Shown here: positions 12,634 through 25,800 of the stretch, in pieces
Layout: the number at the start of each line of letters is the position of its first letter
Numbering within the stretch: the first letter of the stretch is position 1
DNA from: Muricea muricata
Taxonomy: Eukaryota; Cnidaria; Anthozoa; Malacalcyonacea; Plexauridae
DNA length: 64,000 nucleotides
Assembly: GCA_963855995.1 (NCBI GenBank)
Contig: OY979727.1
Coordinates: 8,340,446 to 8,404,445, forward strand
Reading direction: 5' to 3'
Position numbers and translations under genes: made by a program
Notes under the pieces: model-generated
Told to the model about the DNA's origin: nothing
Database searches by the model: none
Seen by the model: only the letters and a program-made list of their open reading frames with translations

Positions 12634-13115
12634 AAATATTGTAAACTTCATTTTTCGAACAAAAAATATATGCTGTAGACGTTAAGTTAAAAATTTTTAA
12701 GGGTATTGTGCAGAGCATGAAATTTCAGAAACAAACCCTTTGGTTAAAACCAAAGTTGTACCATCGTTTTAGCAAAGAGGTGTGCGAAGCTTTCTGTGCA
12801 AATTATGGTAATTGAGTTGGAATAACTTTTAGGAGTACCCTGCCAATCATGATTTTATTTCCTTTATATTAGTCAAATATTGTCAACTTCATTTTTCGAA
12901 CAAAAAATATATGCTGTAGACGAAAAGTTAAAAATTTTTAAGGGTATTGTGCGGAGCATGAAATTTCAGAAACAAACCCTTTGGTTAAAACCAAAGTTGT
13001 ACCATCGTTTTCAGCAAAGAGGCGAACAAAGCTTTCTGCACAAATTATGGTAATTGAGTTGGAATAACTTTTAGGAGTACCCTGCCAATCATGATTTTAT
13101 TTCCTTTACATTAGT
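12634..13115. repeat. 241-bp tandem duplication
   Basis: Two adjacent copies (12,634-12,874 and 12,875-13,115) differ at only a few positions. They share TTCATTTTTCGAACAAAAAA, TTTGGTTAAAACCAAAG and GCCAATCATGATTTTATTTC. Function is unknown and the sequence is non-coding. Confidence 0.95.
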
Positions 13116-14859
13116 CTATATTTTCATATAAAAAGAGCTCACTATACTAATTCACAAAAAACCATGTTTTGGGTGCCTTGTTTTTGATGAAGTTGCTACT
13201 CAATAGTGGACCAGTTTTTCAAGTACTTGTCAAAAGTTAAAAAATACACAGCATTTTTTACATAAAAAAGATGTATGCAAAAATATCAAGACTTTCCATG
13301 GAACAAAACACTTTGTCCCCTGTTAGAGAACTCATAGTTTTAAGAGTGAAAGAAACTAAAGCAAATTGTCGAAATATACAAGATTGGTCTTGCATTGGAA
13401 AGAAAATGCTTTAGGGTTTAATTTGGACAATTTTGGAAGGTATCATTGCCAGGTTAAAAACAAATCTCCTTGAAGTATATAAAATTATCGTTACTTACTT
13501 GTTGAAAATACCATGTTTACAAGCCATGTGAACCTGTTTTCTTATATTATTATTACTATACTATGGTTACAAAGTGGAACTATTTAAAAAGAAGACTTCT
13601 TGAACTAAAGCAAATGGAATGGACACATAAAATATCAAATTCTTTCAACTGCCAGAACACAAATTCAGCAAAAAATCAAAAGTTAAAGAAAATTTCTTGT
13701 AAGTATAAAAATACCATTTAATCTGATTTACTTGATCTAATGCCAGACTATTTTATTTTGGAATAGGAAAGACACGACATTCAAAAAACTAAATTTGGTA
13801 TGTTAAGAAATCTGCAGTACAGCATAAAATCTAAAAAATTGCTCAATATGAGCCAAATGATTAAATTGACTTATAATTATATCAAGTCTGTTGAATATGA
13901 AGAACTCTCATCAGGTATAGTTCTACTGCTTCAGTTCATCTTGATTCCAAATATTAGTTCCACTTTGCAATATTTTCACCTCAAGCAGTTCAACTTGAAG
14001 CTAGAAGTTCACTTCAAAAATCGCAACGTATTTTTAACTTTTAGGGTGTATGTAGTTTAATGGGTTCTGAGTTTGCATCAAGTAATATTAAAATTTTGCT
14101 CCAATATGCGATTTTCTGATGAACTTTTTAAACTTTTAAATGAACACTCAATGTCAACTTAAACAAAAGAAGATTAAGATGGTAAACCAGCAAACAAAAT
14201 AAATTTTCTTAAAATGCTTTTTGATTGAATTAATAAAAAAATATAATCACCGTTTTGATGTTCAGGCAGAGATGTATTTCCCATGGATAGTAAAATTAAC
14301 AGTATATTTAATGGACACATTTAGTAAGTAAAGAACTTGTTTGTGATAAAACCACCTTAATCTTCATGTTTGTTTAATCAGTATAACATTACAAATTCAA
14401 ATAATGAAAAATCTCAATTGTTTTACAGTACTTGGAACAAATTTTGAATCGGAGTTTTTTTCCAAATTGGTTGAAATAAATTTGTCAGAATTGAAATAAT
14501 CAATTAATGCATTTAGGTCTACAACAATGGACTAATTTTTCTCAGCAAAAAATTTTAATTTTCTCTTTAGAAATACAATCAATGGCTACTAAGTTCCACA
14601 CACTGTCTGGTTTTGAATAATGACAAAATTACATTATTTGACTGTACAACATGTTTTCCTAAAAACTGTTGGACATTATATGAATTTCAATTGATTTACA
14701 ATTCGAATGGATTTCATTTGATGTCTCAGCCTGCAATGAACTTTCATTTACAGAACATGCTAAATTCCAATGGAAAATTGATCTATGGGCATGACATTTT
14801 TAACATTAAATGGAACTTTTTAATGCTTTCTATATTATGTCCCTATCACAAAACATACT
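13116..14859. other. Gene-free AT-rich stretch
   Basis: Long, strongly AT-rich, only short frames (for example 13,800-14,060 and 14,613-14,861) without recognisable domains. Confidence 0.35.
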
Positions 14860-15270
14860 AATAGACCTTTCCGGTAATTATGTCACTGCTAACACTGCTT
14901 TCAACTTAGGACCACCTTAAATGTAGTGGATTTTAAGCTTGTTTCTCACAGGCTATGGTCAGAGGCCCGAAACATCCTTCGTCAATGCATGCATAAAAAA
15001 GAATTCGGGATTTTGACTATTAAACATGGAAATAAGCTTCAACATTAAAACGAGGATGAGGGTCATGGCCCCTCAGCCTCCGTTGCGTGTTTAAGCTTAT
15101 TTCCACATTTATTGGTCAAATCTAAAATTCTTTTTTATGCCTGTGTTGACGAACCATGTCCTGCACCCTGACCATAGCCTATGAGGAACAAACTTAAAAT
15201 CCACTCTATTTAAGGTGGTCCTAAGTTGAAAACGGTGTTAGCTGTGACGTAATTACCGGAAAGGTCTATT
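14860..15270. mobile_element. 411-bp foldback MITE
   Basis: The ends AATAGACCTTTCCGGTAATTA and their exact reverse complement continue as arms of about 170 bp. These run through AACTTAGGACCACCTTAAAT / TTAAGGTGGTCCTAAGTT, GGCTATGGTCAG / CTGACCATAGCC and AATAAGCTT / AAGCTTATT. The loop near 15,050-15,080 is short. It has no coding sequence and is a typical non-autonomous DNA element. Confidence 0.9.
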
Positions 15271-16069
15271 GTGATTGCTGGCATAACACGTTCCCAAAAA
15301 ATTAGCCATTAAAAACAATAAATTCAAGTGTTAAGTATGTAATCATTAATACATAAATAAAACTGGTATCAAGATTCAATGTTTTGAATATTTTAAAAGG
15401 CTTTTTGATGTGTTTTTTCAAGACCAAAGAAAAATACAACTAATTTTACCCCAACACAGCTTTTTTTACTTTTAGAAAACAATGAGTTCATCATTATTTG
15501 ACTTTTTTAAATTAAAATGCTTTGGGAGCATGAGATTTTCCATTGGAAGTGGTCACACAAAATAATGTTCTATTTGGATGAGAATAATTGTACAATGAGA
15601 AAATAATGTTCACTGACTAGCACTCATGATTATTTTTGGTGATGGAAAAAAGAAATCCATTTTTCCAAAACATACTGTAAGCATAGCCACTTCTTGTGAG
15701 AAATACCATACATTCTAAGCAATTCAATTTGAAATGATAAAACATGAAAATATTAAGACCTTCAGTGCAGTTTTCATCAACATTGTTCACTTTCTCATCA
15801 TTGACACAGCCATATAAGTACTTGAAAAACTGTCATTGCACCATAGGTCTAAAAATGTTAAAATATGACTATAAGATAAGCAAATTAAAATTTGACCAAA
15901 ATGGGTAAATCTCATTACATATAGTGAGCATATGTTATTACTCAAATCAGTAGAGCACCTTTCTGTAAGTTAACATACAGTTTAAAAATATGCACATGGT
16001 TTGTTGCAGTTTTACGGTTTAGTATGGCACAGCTCTCTTTTTTGCTTCAGAGAATGCCACTCTACTGAT
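15271..16069. other. Gene-free AT-rich stretch
   Basis: Nothing recognised apart from short frames. Confidence 0.35.
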
Positions 16070-16290
16070 TCTACCAGGAGGGCAAATCACTACAACAACA
16101 CATATCAATTACTCTGTATCTGTATTACCTAACACACCCGGTCAACTTTGCCTGCCAGGAGAAACAGGAGTACCCAGAGAAACCCACAATGTTTGGCAAA
16201 TTTGAGACTCGTTAGTACTCTTCTCACAAGAACATGGTTCAAATCATGTTGAGACCCTAATCAAACCACACTCAATATGTGGTACTTTGC
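16070..16290 (-). mobile_element. SINE-like element (minus strand)
   Basis: Read on the minus strand it contains GGGTCTCAACATGATTTGAACC followed about 60 bp later by TGGGTTTCTCTGGGTACTCC. This is the same conserved block seen on the opposite strand at 16,435-16,460. The 'CTCyGGGTACTC-GGTTTCCTCC' type of block is common in tRNA-related SINEs of marine invertebrates. It lies head to head with the next element. Confidence 0.5.
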
Positions 16291-16308
16291 AGCTATGGTA
16301 TGGTTCTT

Positions 16309-16575
16309 TGTAAGAGGCTTTGGTGTTTCAATGGTTAGACCACTCGCCTCGATCTCTAGTAAGGTCGACTTGAACCCAGTCCTCATGCATGTGAAAAGAG
16401 TATAGTCAATGCTCTGTCAAAAGTCATGGATTTTCTCCGGGTACACTGGTTTCCTCCCACACGAAAAGTTGACAGGATAGCTAATATGGGCCACAGTATG
16501 TGGCTCACGCTGTTGTGGTGATTGTGCCCTTGTGGCTATGCTAAACAAAATTAAAAATTAAAAAAAAAGTTGAAC
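16309..16575 (+). mobile_element. SINE-like element (plus strand)
   Basis: The head resembles a tRNA-derived pol III promoter. An A-box-like region near 16,330-16,345 (AATGGTTAGACCACTCG) is followed by a B-box-like GGTCGACTTGAACCC. Next comes the conserved CTCCGGGTACACTGGTTTCC block, and the element ends in an A-rich tail (AAAATTAAAAATTAAAAAAA). The identity is by pattern only. Confidence 0.55.
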
Positions 16576-17623
16576 AGAATTAAGATCAGAATAGAAAATT
16601 ATGTTGCTTTATAATTTGCAAAAAATACAGACTTTTCTTACAAACCAACACGAAAACTAACAGTAGATTTGATCTAAACAGCAGCTTTTACTTCGACAAT
16701 CAGACATAGCGAGAATAAGGGTTGCTTTAATAACACACGTGCAAATTACAAACTTCGCATGTTCAAATATTTCGTTAAAATCAGCCTTGATTGCCACAAA
16801 ATTGATATATATCGGAGGCAAAGATACTCTGCGATAACTACTGGTAAAAGATAAAGCATATTACCTTGAAATAAAGGCAGGATTGCTTGAATATCTTCGA
16901 TGAAATGTGAATGAAACCTGCATGCCATTCAGGTCAAAATTGAAATTTGGGAAATCCGCCCCGACTTGCCGACGAGCAAATCCGACGTTGTGCGTAAGCA
17001 AGTCGATGGTTCCGACCAATAAAAAGCACACGTATGTTACGGTGTGTCACGTGACTTTATTTGTAAACAAAGCGAGAAAGTTTGTACAAGCTTGCGTGTT
17101 CGAGCTATAGGAATGCATAAACAACTTGTAGAGCCGCAAACAAATTGTCGAATTATTAACTGTTTTCTTTATCGGTTGCTTTAAAAAAAAAATTAAATAT
17201 AACACGATGGATAATAAACACGAATTAGAAACTTTTTGCAGAATGAAGTAAATCAAATAAATGTAAATCAAGTAAATCAGAATGAATCAAATAACGAATT
17301 TCTTGCTTGAACGAGGAGCCATTGTGTAACTGTGTGTAACAATAAATGTGCCCTGATAAAAATCGCCTTTGCAATAGAAAGAATGGGTATGCCTTACGTA
17401 CCAATTGCATCTTGCGTTATTCTCAGACTGAAAGAGGGGGGGGGGAGGGGGTAGATTAATAATTCATGAGATGGAAAATGAAAATCCACTAAAAATGCAT
17501 ACCGCTGTAAATAACTTTATCGATTCGCCGCCGTTTGGCCAATATATATTTAATTTATTTAATTTAATTGCCATTAACCACCAATGATAACCAAGGTCTT
17601 GCTGCCTATAAAACGTTTGAAGT
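16576..17623. other. Gene-free stretch left of the CCP array
   Basis: No CCP-like translation was seen here, which matters because the orphan first exon to the right would need downstream exons here or further left. A G-rich run lies near 17,433-17,450. Confidence 0.45.
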
Positions 17624-17681
17624 GCGGTTCATCATACGTATAAATTATCATAATGATAACGAGAGCTGCTTTAACTTTCAT
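17624..17681 (-). pseudogene. Unit C: orphan signal-peptide exon of the CCP gene family
   Basis: The ATG at 17,679-17,681 starts MKVKAALVIIMIIYTYD, which matches gene A's signal-peptide exon (MKVNAALVIIVIICTYD) base for base except for a few substitutions. In gene A the exon ends GATGCATTAG|GTAAG. Here the sequence after GATGA changes to ACCGCACTTC and has no splice donor. Similarity to gene A stops at this point, and no CCP exons follow to the left. The upstream kilobase is still clearly homologous to gene A's promoter. The natural reading is the truncated end of a third tandem unit. Confidence 0.8.
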
Positions 17682-18995
17682 TCTGTCAGATTGTAACGTT
17701 GTCTTAACAAAATTCAGCGTCGGTCTTGAACTATTGTGCTGAAGCAGGAACATGTAATTCAATATGTTTAAAGACGTCTTTCGTCAAGTTTCTATAGCCA
17801 GTAGGACGCCCAAAAACAATTCAAAAAGGTCGATAAATAAGAATATAAAATAAAATGTTTATGATACAGCTATAGATTAGCAGTTGCACTAGACTGAACT
17901 TGATTCCATAGGTTTTTCTTAGAATATACAAGCTGTAATATAATTAGGTACACAAGCGTTTCTGCGAGCTAATGAAATTTGAACAGAGAATAAAACAGGC
18001 TGGAGTTGCCCTGAATGCCAGGGATACTACGTACATACCAGCATATGTCATGATTTAACTGTACCCAATAGAGCTTGTCTTTGACGAAACAGATCATTCA
18101 CGTAAAAATCCCGCAAAATAGGTCAATTATGATCATGGTGAACGAGTTGGGATTACAAGATATGACAGTTGCAATATGCCACCTTTTTCCCAAATATGGC
18201 GTCATCTTTGCGAGTTTAAGAGTAACAGAAACAATCGCAATTGTGAAACTGATGATAATTTTTGCAAAGGACATTAATGCACATGCAATAGTTAAAATAA
18301 TGCTAATCACAAAGCTTCAAATGCGTGTTTTAGCCCATTCAAGTAGTTAGTCATAAACATTACAAAATTTGATTATTATTATTAATTTTGATTATTCAGT
18401 AGATATAATTTTGCTTAAATTAAACCAATAATTTTTGACAGAGCATTGACTAACTCTTTTCTTGAAAGCAGAATTCAAATAAAATTGAGATGTTACTCAG
18501 AAACGAAGCCACAACCTTATGGTGAAGGGCGCAAGTGGTATAACCACTTTGGCACCAATGTTCCACAACTGGTGCCCATACAGGGAGGGGGGGGGGGGGT
18601 GGGGAGGGGAAAATTTGATCTGGACAGACTACACTGGCACTCAATATTTAACTGAATGCCTTTAGTTAAATTTTGCTGGAATTTTTATGCCTTTATATTT
18701 GTTCCTAAGTCCTTATATTAGTTTTCTTATTACGTTGAAAGAAAGGCAAGATTGGTTCAAATATCTTCAAATGCCGCGCCATAAGGATGCTTTCCTTCCG
18801 CCATCGCCACGGAGAACGTTTTTTTTAATGTTGGATATTCGACGAACTAATCGGAGTCTGTACGTCAAGCAGTCAATGAATCGTGAACGACTCGAAAGAG
18901 AAAAAATGTAAATTAACTTATTTCGGATCCCGTGATTATTGAAAAAGTAAGCCATTGTAGACCACATGATCTGAAATGTTTTATAATATAACTGG
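17682..18995 (-). promoter_or_regulatory. Unit C upstream region, duplicate of gene A's 5' flank
   Basis: This is collinear with 38,473-39,745. Shared blocks include the GAACATGTAATTCAATATGTTT region, AAGACGTCTTTCGTCAAGTT, ATAGGTTTTTCTTAGAATA, GGTGCCCATAC followed by a G run, and GAACGACTCGAAAGAGAAAA. It is presumed 5' UTR plus promoter, conserved in both copies. The spacer contains a G run at 18,588-18,604 that differs in length from the other copy. Confidence 0.7.
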
Positions 18996-19652
18996 CATGT
19001 AATTCACTGGTCACCGCAGCAAAGTAGAATAAATGTGCTATGCACGATTTATGCACGAGAAGGAGAGTTCAGTTATCATATTTAAAAATGCGAGGGGCAG
19101 CCGAGCGTTTTAGATATGATAAAACGCCGTCGTTCGAGTGTATCAAATGACTTCAAGTAGGATCCATTTTATACCCATCTTGTCAGTGTGTCTGCGAAAG
19201 CATCTAATTTTTAATATTGATGTTGTATAAGCCGAGAAAATCGAGGCAAACGTTTTGTGAAAATCTAGTACTTGTATTTTATCACATATAAAGACTCCTT
19301 ACGGCCATGATTTCCTTTGATTTTTCATAAATTATTAATGCCTAATGAAGTTTATTGACTAACGTTTTGTCATTTTGAGGTTAAAATCTTACAATAGATA
19401 TCTTATTAAAATTTAATTTTTTTAAAAAAACATCGAGTTCGAATGTGATTAATAAGATATCTATTGTACGATTTAAATCTCAAAATGACAAACGTTTGTC
19501 AAAAAGTTGGGGGATAATTAGATATTCATCCCCAATCTAAAGTGGGGGTGGACATGTCTCCTGGGAGGCGCCCATCTTAGTTACATTGATAACATCCTTG
19601 AATTCCAAACTAAATGCACGCAGGGAGCAGAACTAGTCCACAAAATCGCAAA
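18996..19652. other. Spacer between unit C and the gene A 3' end
   Basis: It contains an inverted repeat at 19,358-19,500 (GTCATTTTGAGGTTAAAATC ... AAATCTCAAAATGAC, with AATAGATATCTTATTAA in the arms), which looks like a small foldback element. No gene. Confidence 0.6.
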
Positions 19653-19658
19653 TTTATT
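19653..19658 (-). terminator. Gene A polyadenylation signal AATAAA
   Basis: The canonical hexamer on the minus strand lies 40 bases past gene A's stop. The aligned site in gene B reads GATAAA. Confidence 0.75.
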
Positions 19659-19697
19659 CATATATCAAACGTTATTTTGCACCAGTGTTTCATAAAA

Positions 19698-19885
19698 TCA
19701 ACTTGTTTTGTAGCAAACAGGTACACGATCGTTCCAAGACCCATTATTACATATCACTGTGGCAGACCCAAGGATGGTGTAACCTTGTTTGCATTTGAAC
19801 ACAATGACTGCTCCATGTTTGTTGCCAGATGACGTTTGGATATACCCATTTCCATTTTGTGGTGCACGAATCTCTGTACACGGTG
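19698..19885 (-). CDS. Gene A terminal exon (CCP 16)
   Basis: Acceptor TTCCTAG|CACCG. The module runs from APCTEIRAPQNG to NGSWNDRVPVC, then YKTS and TGA. It is 188 bp, 6 bp longer than the gene B counterpart (an extra NG in an NGNG run). An NGS sequon is present. Clearly diverged from gene B (about 16 residue differences). Confidence 0.9.
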
Positions 19886-22800
19886 CTAGGAATAAAGTAC
19901 AACAAGTTAAACTAGTACTTGTGAAATTCATGATCGTATTATAACTAGTACTATTATTTAAAAATCATTAATAATTGATAATAGAAAAGCAGAAACTTAA
20001 ATCTAATCATAAGCGTAACAGACTATTTAGCTACATGTGATAAAGTTTCACCTTATGTAGCTTTGATTTTAATTTCTCGGCTTAAAATGGCTTTGAACTA
20101 TATCCCTCAAACGAACTCACGCGCATATTGGTTGTTTTCAAGGTCATTTAAACAAAACACTCACAGTTCGGGCTTTATCAGATATAAAACGCTCCGCTTT
20201 CGCTCGTGTATATCACGTCGGTAAAGCACTCCTGCTTTTGTTTTGGCGAGATGTGTTTTGCCCCACCCCCTAGTAACGTCACTGGAGGGGTGCAAAACAC
20301 ACCTTTATGTGGCCATTATGTGACTACTTGGCCCTTTAGGAACTCAAAGAAGCGGCCGAATTGTTATTTAGCAATCTTGTTGTTAACATACCAAGGCATC
20401 TTGGAGGTGGTCTCAACCACTTTCCGCTCTTACATAACCTTCCTCTTTTCCCGATCATTGTGTAGTCAGGATAACACTGGAACACTACTCGACCTCCATG
20501 GAAAGACTCATTCCTGATCGCAAATCCTCCGTCGATTTTGTGCACAACTGGACAGTCAATGGCTAAACCTGAAATGAGAAAATATGTACCATGCAAAATA
20601 CACCGCAAGACAAACACGTGCATCTCCATATACGACAGCAATTCCTTAATATTAAAGTCTAGAACTACATCAATGAACATAGTGCACAATGACACAGTAA
20701 CAAGTTTCAATACGCAAGGGGTGGCGCCAAAAGTGTCTGGAAAGGGCTGCTTTATCTGTCGGGGAGCCTTACCCTCCCCCCCCCTCCCTGTCGGGAAAAT
20801 TTAATGGATTCGTTGGGGAAAGTTGAGAAAAAATTGAACAGGAATTCCGAATGCACGATGTCTTTGCCTTCACGTCCCCATATGTGTATCTTCTACTTTT
20901 TCTGGTGCTAAGTTAAGAAAAATAGCTTTGCTATTAATAAGTTCCTTGTATGTTTGCATGGTGAATATCAAATTAAAATACAATTTTGTGAAAACACCAC
21001 GTAAGTTTATTTTCAAACTCTTATGTCGCCATACGATTTGTTTACAAATATTTTATTCATCACTTCGTTGAACTTTTAATTATATTATACAGTAGGTGCC
21101 AAAAGTATGAGCTGAGTCCAGTTGATTATGAATAGTTAGCTATTTGTCATTTCATATAACATTACCGCTTTGCATCATGACACAAATATTTTTTCTAAAT
21201 TAAGTAATTTAAACAAGTAACAACATAACTCTAGTACTTGATGTCTGAAATCTTTCCCTTTGAATTATTTTGTACTATTGATTTCGCAATAGATTAAGTA
21301 TTGCCAATGTGAAATATCACTCTAACAAGGAGCAATTACATCCCATGACTTGTCTTGGCCCTGGCTACCCACTTGATTTTTTTCTTTAAAATGTTTCTAC
21401 TACATGGTGTCCCAAAAACCCCAAAAACTATTGAAATCACCTATTGTTAACATTTGAATGCCCTAGCACTTGTTAAAAAATTAAAATATCTTTGTAAAGT
21501 ACGTTTTGCTCATGGGAATATTGATAAAAACCAAATTGAATAGGCTAAAATAAACCATGCATAAAATTTGATTGCATTTTTAATATGCACTCGTAGGTTT
21601 AGTTTTTTTGTCTGGCATAAAAATGGTTAACACCGAGTATTACTATTAACTATGACGGTTATGTATCAGTTTATCCACTCGAGGGTTCAATTTAGTGCTA
21701 GGCATTGAAATTCTAACAATAGATCATTTTCAATAGTTTTTGGGGTTTTTTGGGACACCCTGTAGTTTGGAATTTCATAAACTTTAGGAGGTTGATGATG
21801 GAATATTACATGAGCGCTAAATTTTCTTCGTAGCCTTCCATTTTTTGTTCTATGCATATAACATGCATCCTATTCCAGAAGACTCTTCGTTTAGACATGT
21901 AATTTGTGCCGCAATGCAATTTCTCACACATAAGACTGGACAAGTTCAGATGCAGCAAGGACAGCGGCAAATGACTTCACATGTCAAACAATACAGAACT
22001 TACACAAGGTACATGATACATATATCATGAAACGTTTTTGGCTTTAAACAATGTACCACATGAGCCTCGGCTTGAGTCAGACAAGCAATTGTGTTAATAA
22101 ATGGCCTGAAATTCGACCGTGTTAATTTTGTGCTTCTAAAATTGCATTTGCTCGTTCAGGTTTCTCTTTGCTATCGTGTAAAGACTGATCTTTCTCAGCT
22201 CTGACAATTTCATATATCAGTGTAATGTGCTGTAGTAAGGGCTGTAGCATGCTCGAAAATAATTAGAGCGTAGTTGCTGTAGATGGCAATGGAAATCTTA
22301 AGCACTCATCTAAATTCAATCATCGTCCAAAAGAAAATCAAGAGTTTGACAGCCTAGAGTCTGTGAATGGGTGTAAAACTATTTAATGAATAGGTATAAG
22401 CTCATCTGCGGCGTAAATTTATACTTTTTGAATCGATTACTTTCAATTATTACCTTAATTTTATTCCGTTGTATTAACCGACGGATATACTCAAAACATC
22501 AACTTTTTTATATCTGGCGGGCAAAATCATATTATATTAATGTTTTTTTTCTCTCACCTCGAAGTTTGCACGTTGGCGATGGTGCACTCCATTGACCATT
22601 TTCCAAACAAGTTATCACTTTTGCTCCAGATATCTTCCAATGCCTGGCACAAGAAAATGTTCTTTCGGATCCAGGACTTACGCCGGATCCTTTAACTTTC
22701 CTTTTATATTCCATTGAGATTTCTTGACAAAACTTTGGTTTACCTAAAAAATATTACAGTATATTATTAAAATATTAAATATTATTAAAAAATTATCACA

Positions 22801-25800
22801 TATCATTTAAATTTTGGCTCGTTATCGTAAAGCTTACTAACTAATTTCACAGCGGAAACATGTGACAACTAATGTATTAGCTTTTATTGCTTCCATATAA
22901 ATGTTCTCCACGCTTTGCTTTCTACACGCCCCATTCTTCAGCAAAGGAGGCCGGGGTCGGGTGGGGTGAGGTGGAGTTGGGGGAAAGGTGTTGCCTCCTT
23001 TGTTTGGTTAAAACCAAACAGAAAATAAATCGCATTCGGATTCAACTGTATGTAGTGGTGTAACGGCATACCAAGGGGCATCTTGGTTGATGACGATGAT
23101 CATGATAAGCTTTATTTAAAAATCCCACGCTAGCCTTGTCATCATTCGCTAATTTCAACGAGGGTCACGTTAATTAAAAATATATATAAATAATAGCAAA
23201 TACAGAAAAGATAGAAAAACAAGTAGATATTTAAGTTCCTTGTATGTTTGCATGGAACTTACGAATCGAAAGCTCTGCGATAATAAACTTACGTGGTGTT
23301 TCCACAAAATTATATTTCAAGTAGATATTTACATATTTACAATAATGGAATGGAACATTTCAATGTTTCATTCCACTATTGTAAATACTGTATGTATGGG
23401 ATAGACAATGATCACGTGTGCTCAGTGGAATATAGACTCCCGAGAATAAGTTAGACGACCACGAGAGCCGTAGGCCCGAGTTGGCGTCTAACTTTTTCGA
23501 GGGAGTTTATATTCCACTGAACACGAGTGGTCATTGTCTATCCATCTTAGAACATGATCACACCACGAGAAATATGCCCATAAGTTTGATTCTCGTGGTT
23601 TTAAATATACTTCTATTGGTAAGCCGTGTATCTGATTAATATGATCTATATAGAGCATACTAATGAGCCTATTGTTCTCCTTTGTTTTACTAGCTCATCA
23701 GTATGCTCCATATAGAACGTGTGGTCTATGGAATATAGACCACTCAAATACAACATTATGATTGGTCAAGTGGATGTGATCATGTTCTAATTTTAAGATA
23801 CAACTATGACCATACAACCATGACCTTTAGAGGCTTCTCAAATTAGATTTCTTTTGAATTCTCGAAACATAGAATTTACCATGAAAAATTCAACAACCGC
23901 TAACAATAACAAAAACCAAAACAAGAACGTCAACGACAGCATCAACATCAACAGCAATGACAACTTATGGTAGAAACAGCTGAAACAGAGATAAGCTAGT
24001 GAACCATGAATGGCACAAATATTTTTAATCATCTCATACCTATGCAGAAAGGTATTGTTCCTCTCCAATCACTGCCTTGGCACGTTATCTTCCTTGAGCT
24101 TGAAGGATGAAGAACCGAGTCTCTGGGACAGACAAACTCTACTTCCTTGCCATGATAAAACTGATTGCCAATCACAGTTGCATTAGTTTTTCCTGATGGA
24201 TCTGAACACTTTTCTGAAAAACACATCAGAGTTAGAATGATATCCAAACTTGCATGGGACCATTTAAATCGCTATTGGTAACTTTCGTTTAATGACAATT
24301 GCGTCACTAGACGTTCTTTCATATTGACAAAGAAAATGCTTTTTCTATAGCTACATTCATTCACTAATTCTTGATAGGTATGCATTTATTGAGAACCATT
24401 GTGTACGTATTATTCCAACCCTTTATATCATAATTCAGATAAGGATCTAATTTTGCTTCCCTTTCCTTAGCATACGTAACCTTTACTATAATATATTTGT
24501 ATATTTTATATCTGTTCATCACTATGCTAATTTGTATAGTACTTGTTTTTTCACTACTTTGAGACAAACTTATCTAAATACCATAAATCTAACAAGCACA
24601 CCTTAAGACTAAATTGGCATGGACCTTTGAGTTAGCGTCGGGTTTTCGTAATAGATGCACTATAGTCATGATATTCTTACGTAAACATTGTGGCTGTTTT
24701 TGTGTCCATCGCCCAGCGAAACACCGAGAAATGATTAAGCCAACAAGATGATAGCCTGGATCACAGGAAAAAAATCTGACAGAGCCGTGTGTGCGAGATT
24801 TGTCGCCAGTTATATTGCCATTCTGTATTTCTGGCATATGCGGACAGGGCGCTATAAATTAAATGAATGACATTTGATTAACTAAGGACTGAAGCTTTAA
24901 TGTTATACAGTTTTAAAGAGATTAGCCCGTATAAGTATATAAAACCTAAAATTTTTACGATTTACATTTATACTAAAATTTTGGTTCATAAAACACATTG
25001 CCTGATTTGCACTTACTAGGTCTCGTGATCTCTACCGCTATGTTGGATCAAAATCGTGGTGCATTTCACGATGTAAGTTTGGAGACTTCAAGAGGCTTTG
25101 TCAACTATATTGTGCTTACGTCAGGGATGAGAGATCACCCAAATAAATAATGTATGTAGCTTTGTATGTACTTTTTCTGTTCTTGTTTTCTTGACCGCAT
25201 TTAATGGTTTGGCTTATATGTTGAGAAAATCTACCCACTCTGGTTTATGTTGTGAGCCAGAGGTAGACGCTTTCGTGGCGGCGAAAATGGCGTCAGTTAT
25301 TGTTATTGCAAAAAATTATGGCAAAACACCGTAAATAATCCTATATTTATAGACATTTTGATAAGTGCTTTGGGGGAAAAGTCGCTTATCTGGTTAATAC
25401 ATATACTTGTGTTTATACTTGCAAAGTTTTTATGGCTATTTTAAATGTGGTTTTGTACTTTTCGAACATCTTAGAATATGCTCTTTTCAAAGTACAGGCC
25501 AGACTTTCCCACCCTAATTATAAATAAAGCTAATTTTATTTTACTCGAATTTCTTCAAATTTTAAGAAACGATAATATTTAAATGCACACGTGAAGGCAA
25601 AAAGACAACTGGAATATTACAATGCACTCAAGTAGTGGGCAACAATAATTTAGACGTCACGTTTGAAATCAAATTGACTTATTCATGCAATGACAGTCCC
25701 TTTTCGAAATATAAAACGTCAATGCCTACATAAGCAGAATGGAGTAACGCCATTCCACTTTCCATCTGAGCATGTCAGGATGTCTTCTCCAAGTAAGTAG

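Larger units (their letters stand above)
22744..24039. other. Gene A intron 14
   Basis: The gene B intron at this place contains two stalk exons (46,575 and 47,340). I find no equivalent here. It contains a half copy of MITE family 1 at 23,243-23,320 and two foldback elements at 23,399-23,793. Confidence 0.55.

Noticed and set aside
18588-18604. G-quadruplex regulatory element
   Set aside because: Homopolymer G runs occur at several unrelated places here (7.71, 17.44, 33.45 and 39.39 kb) and vary in length between copies. They are more likely simple repeats.
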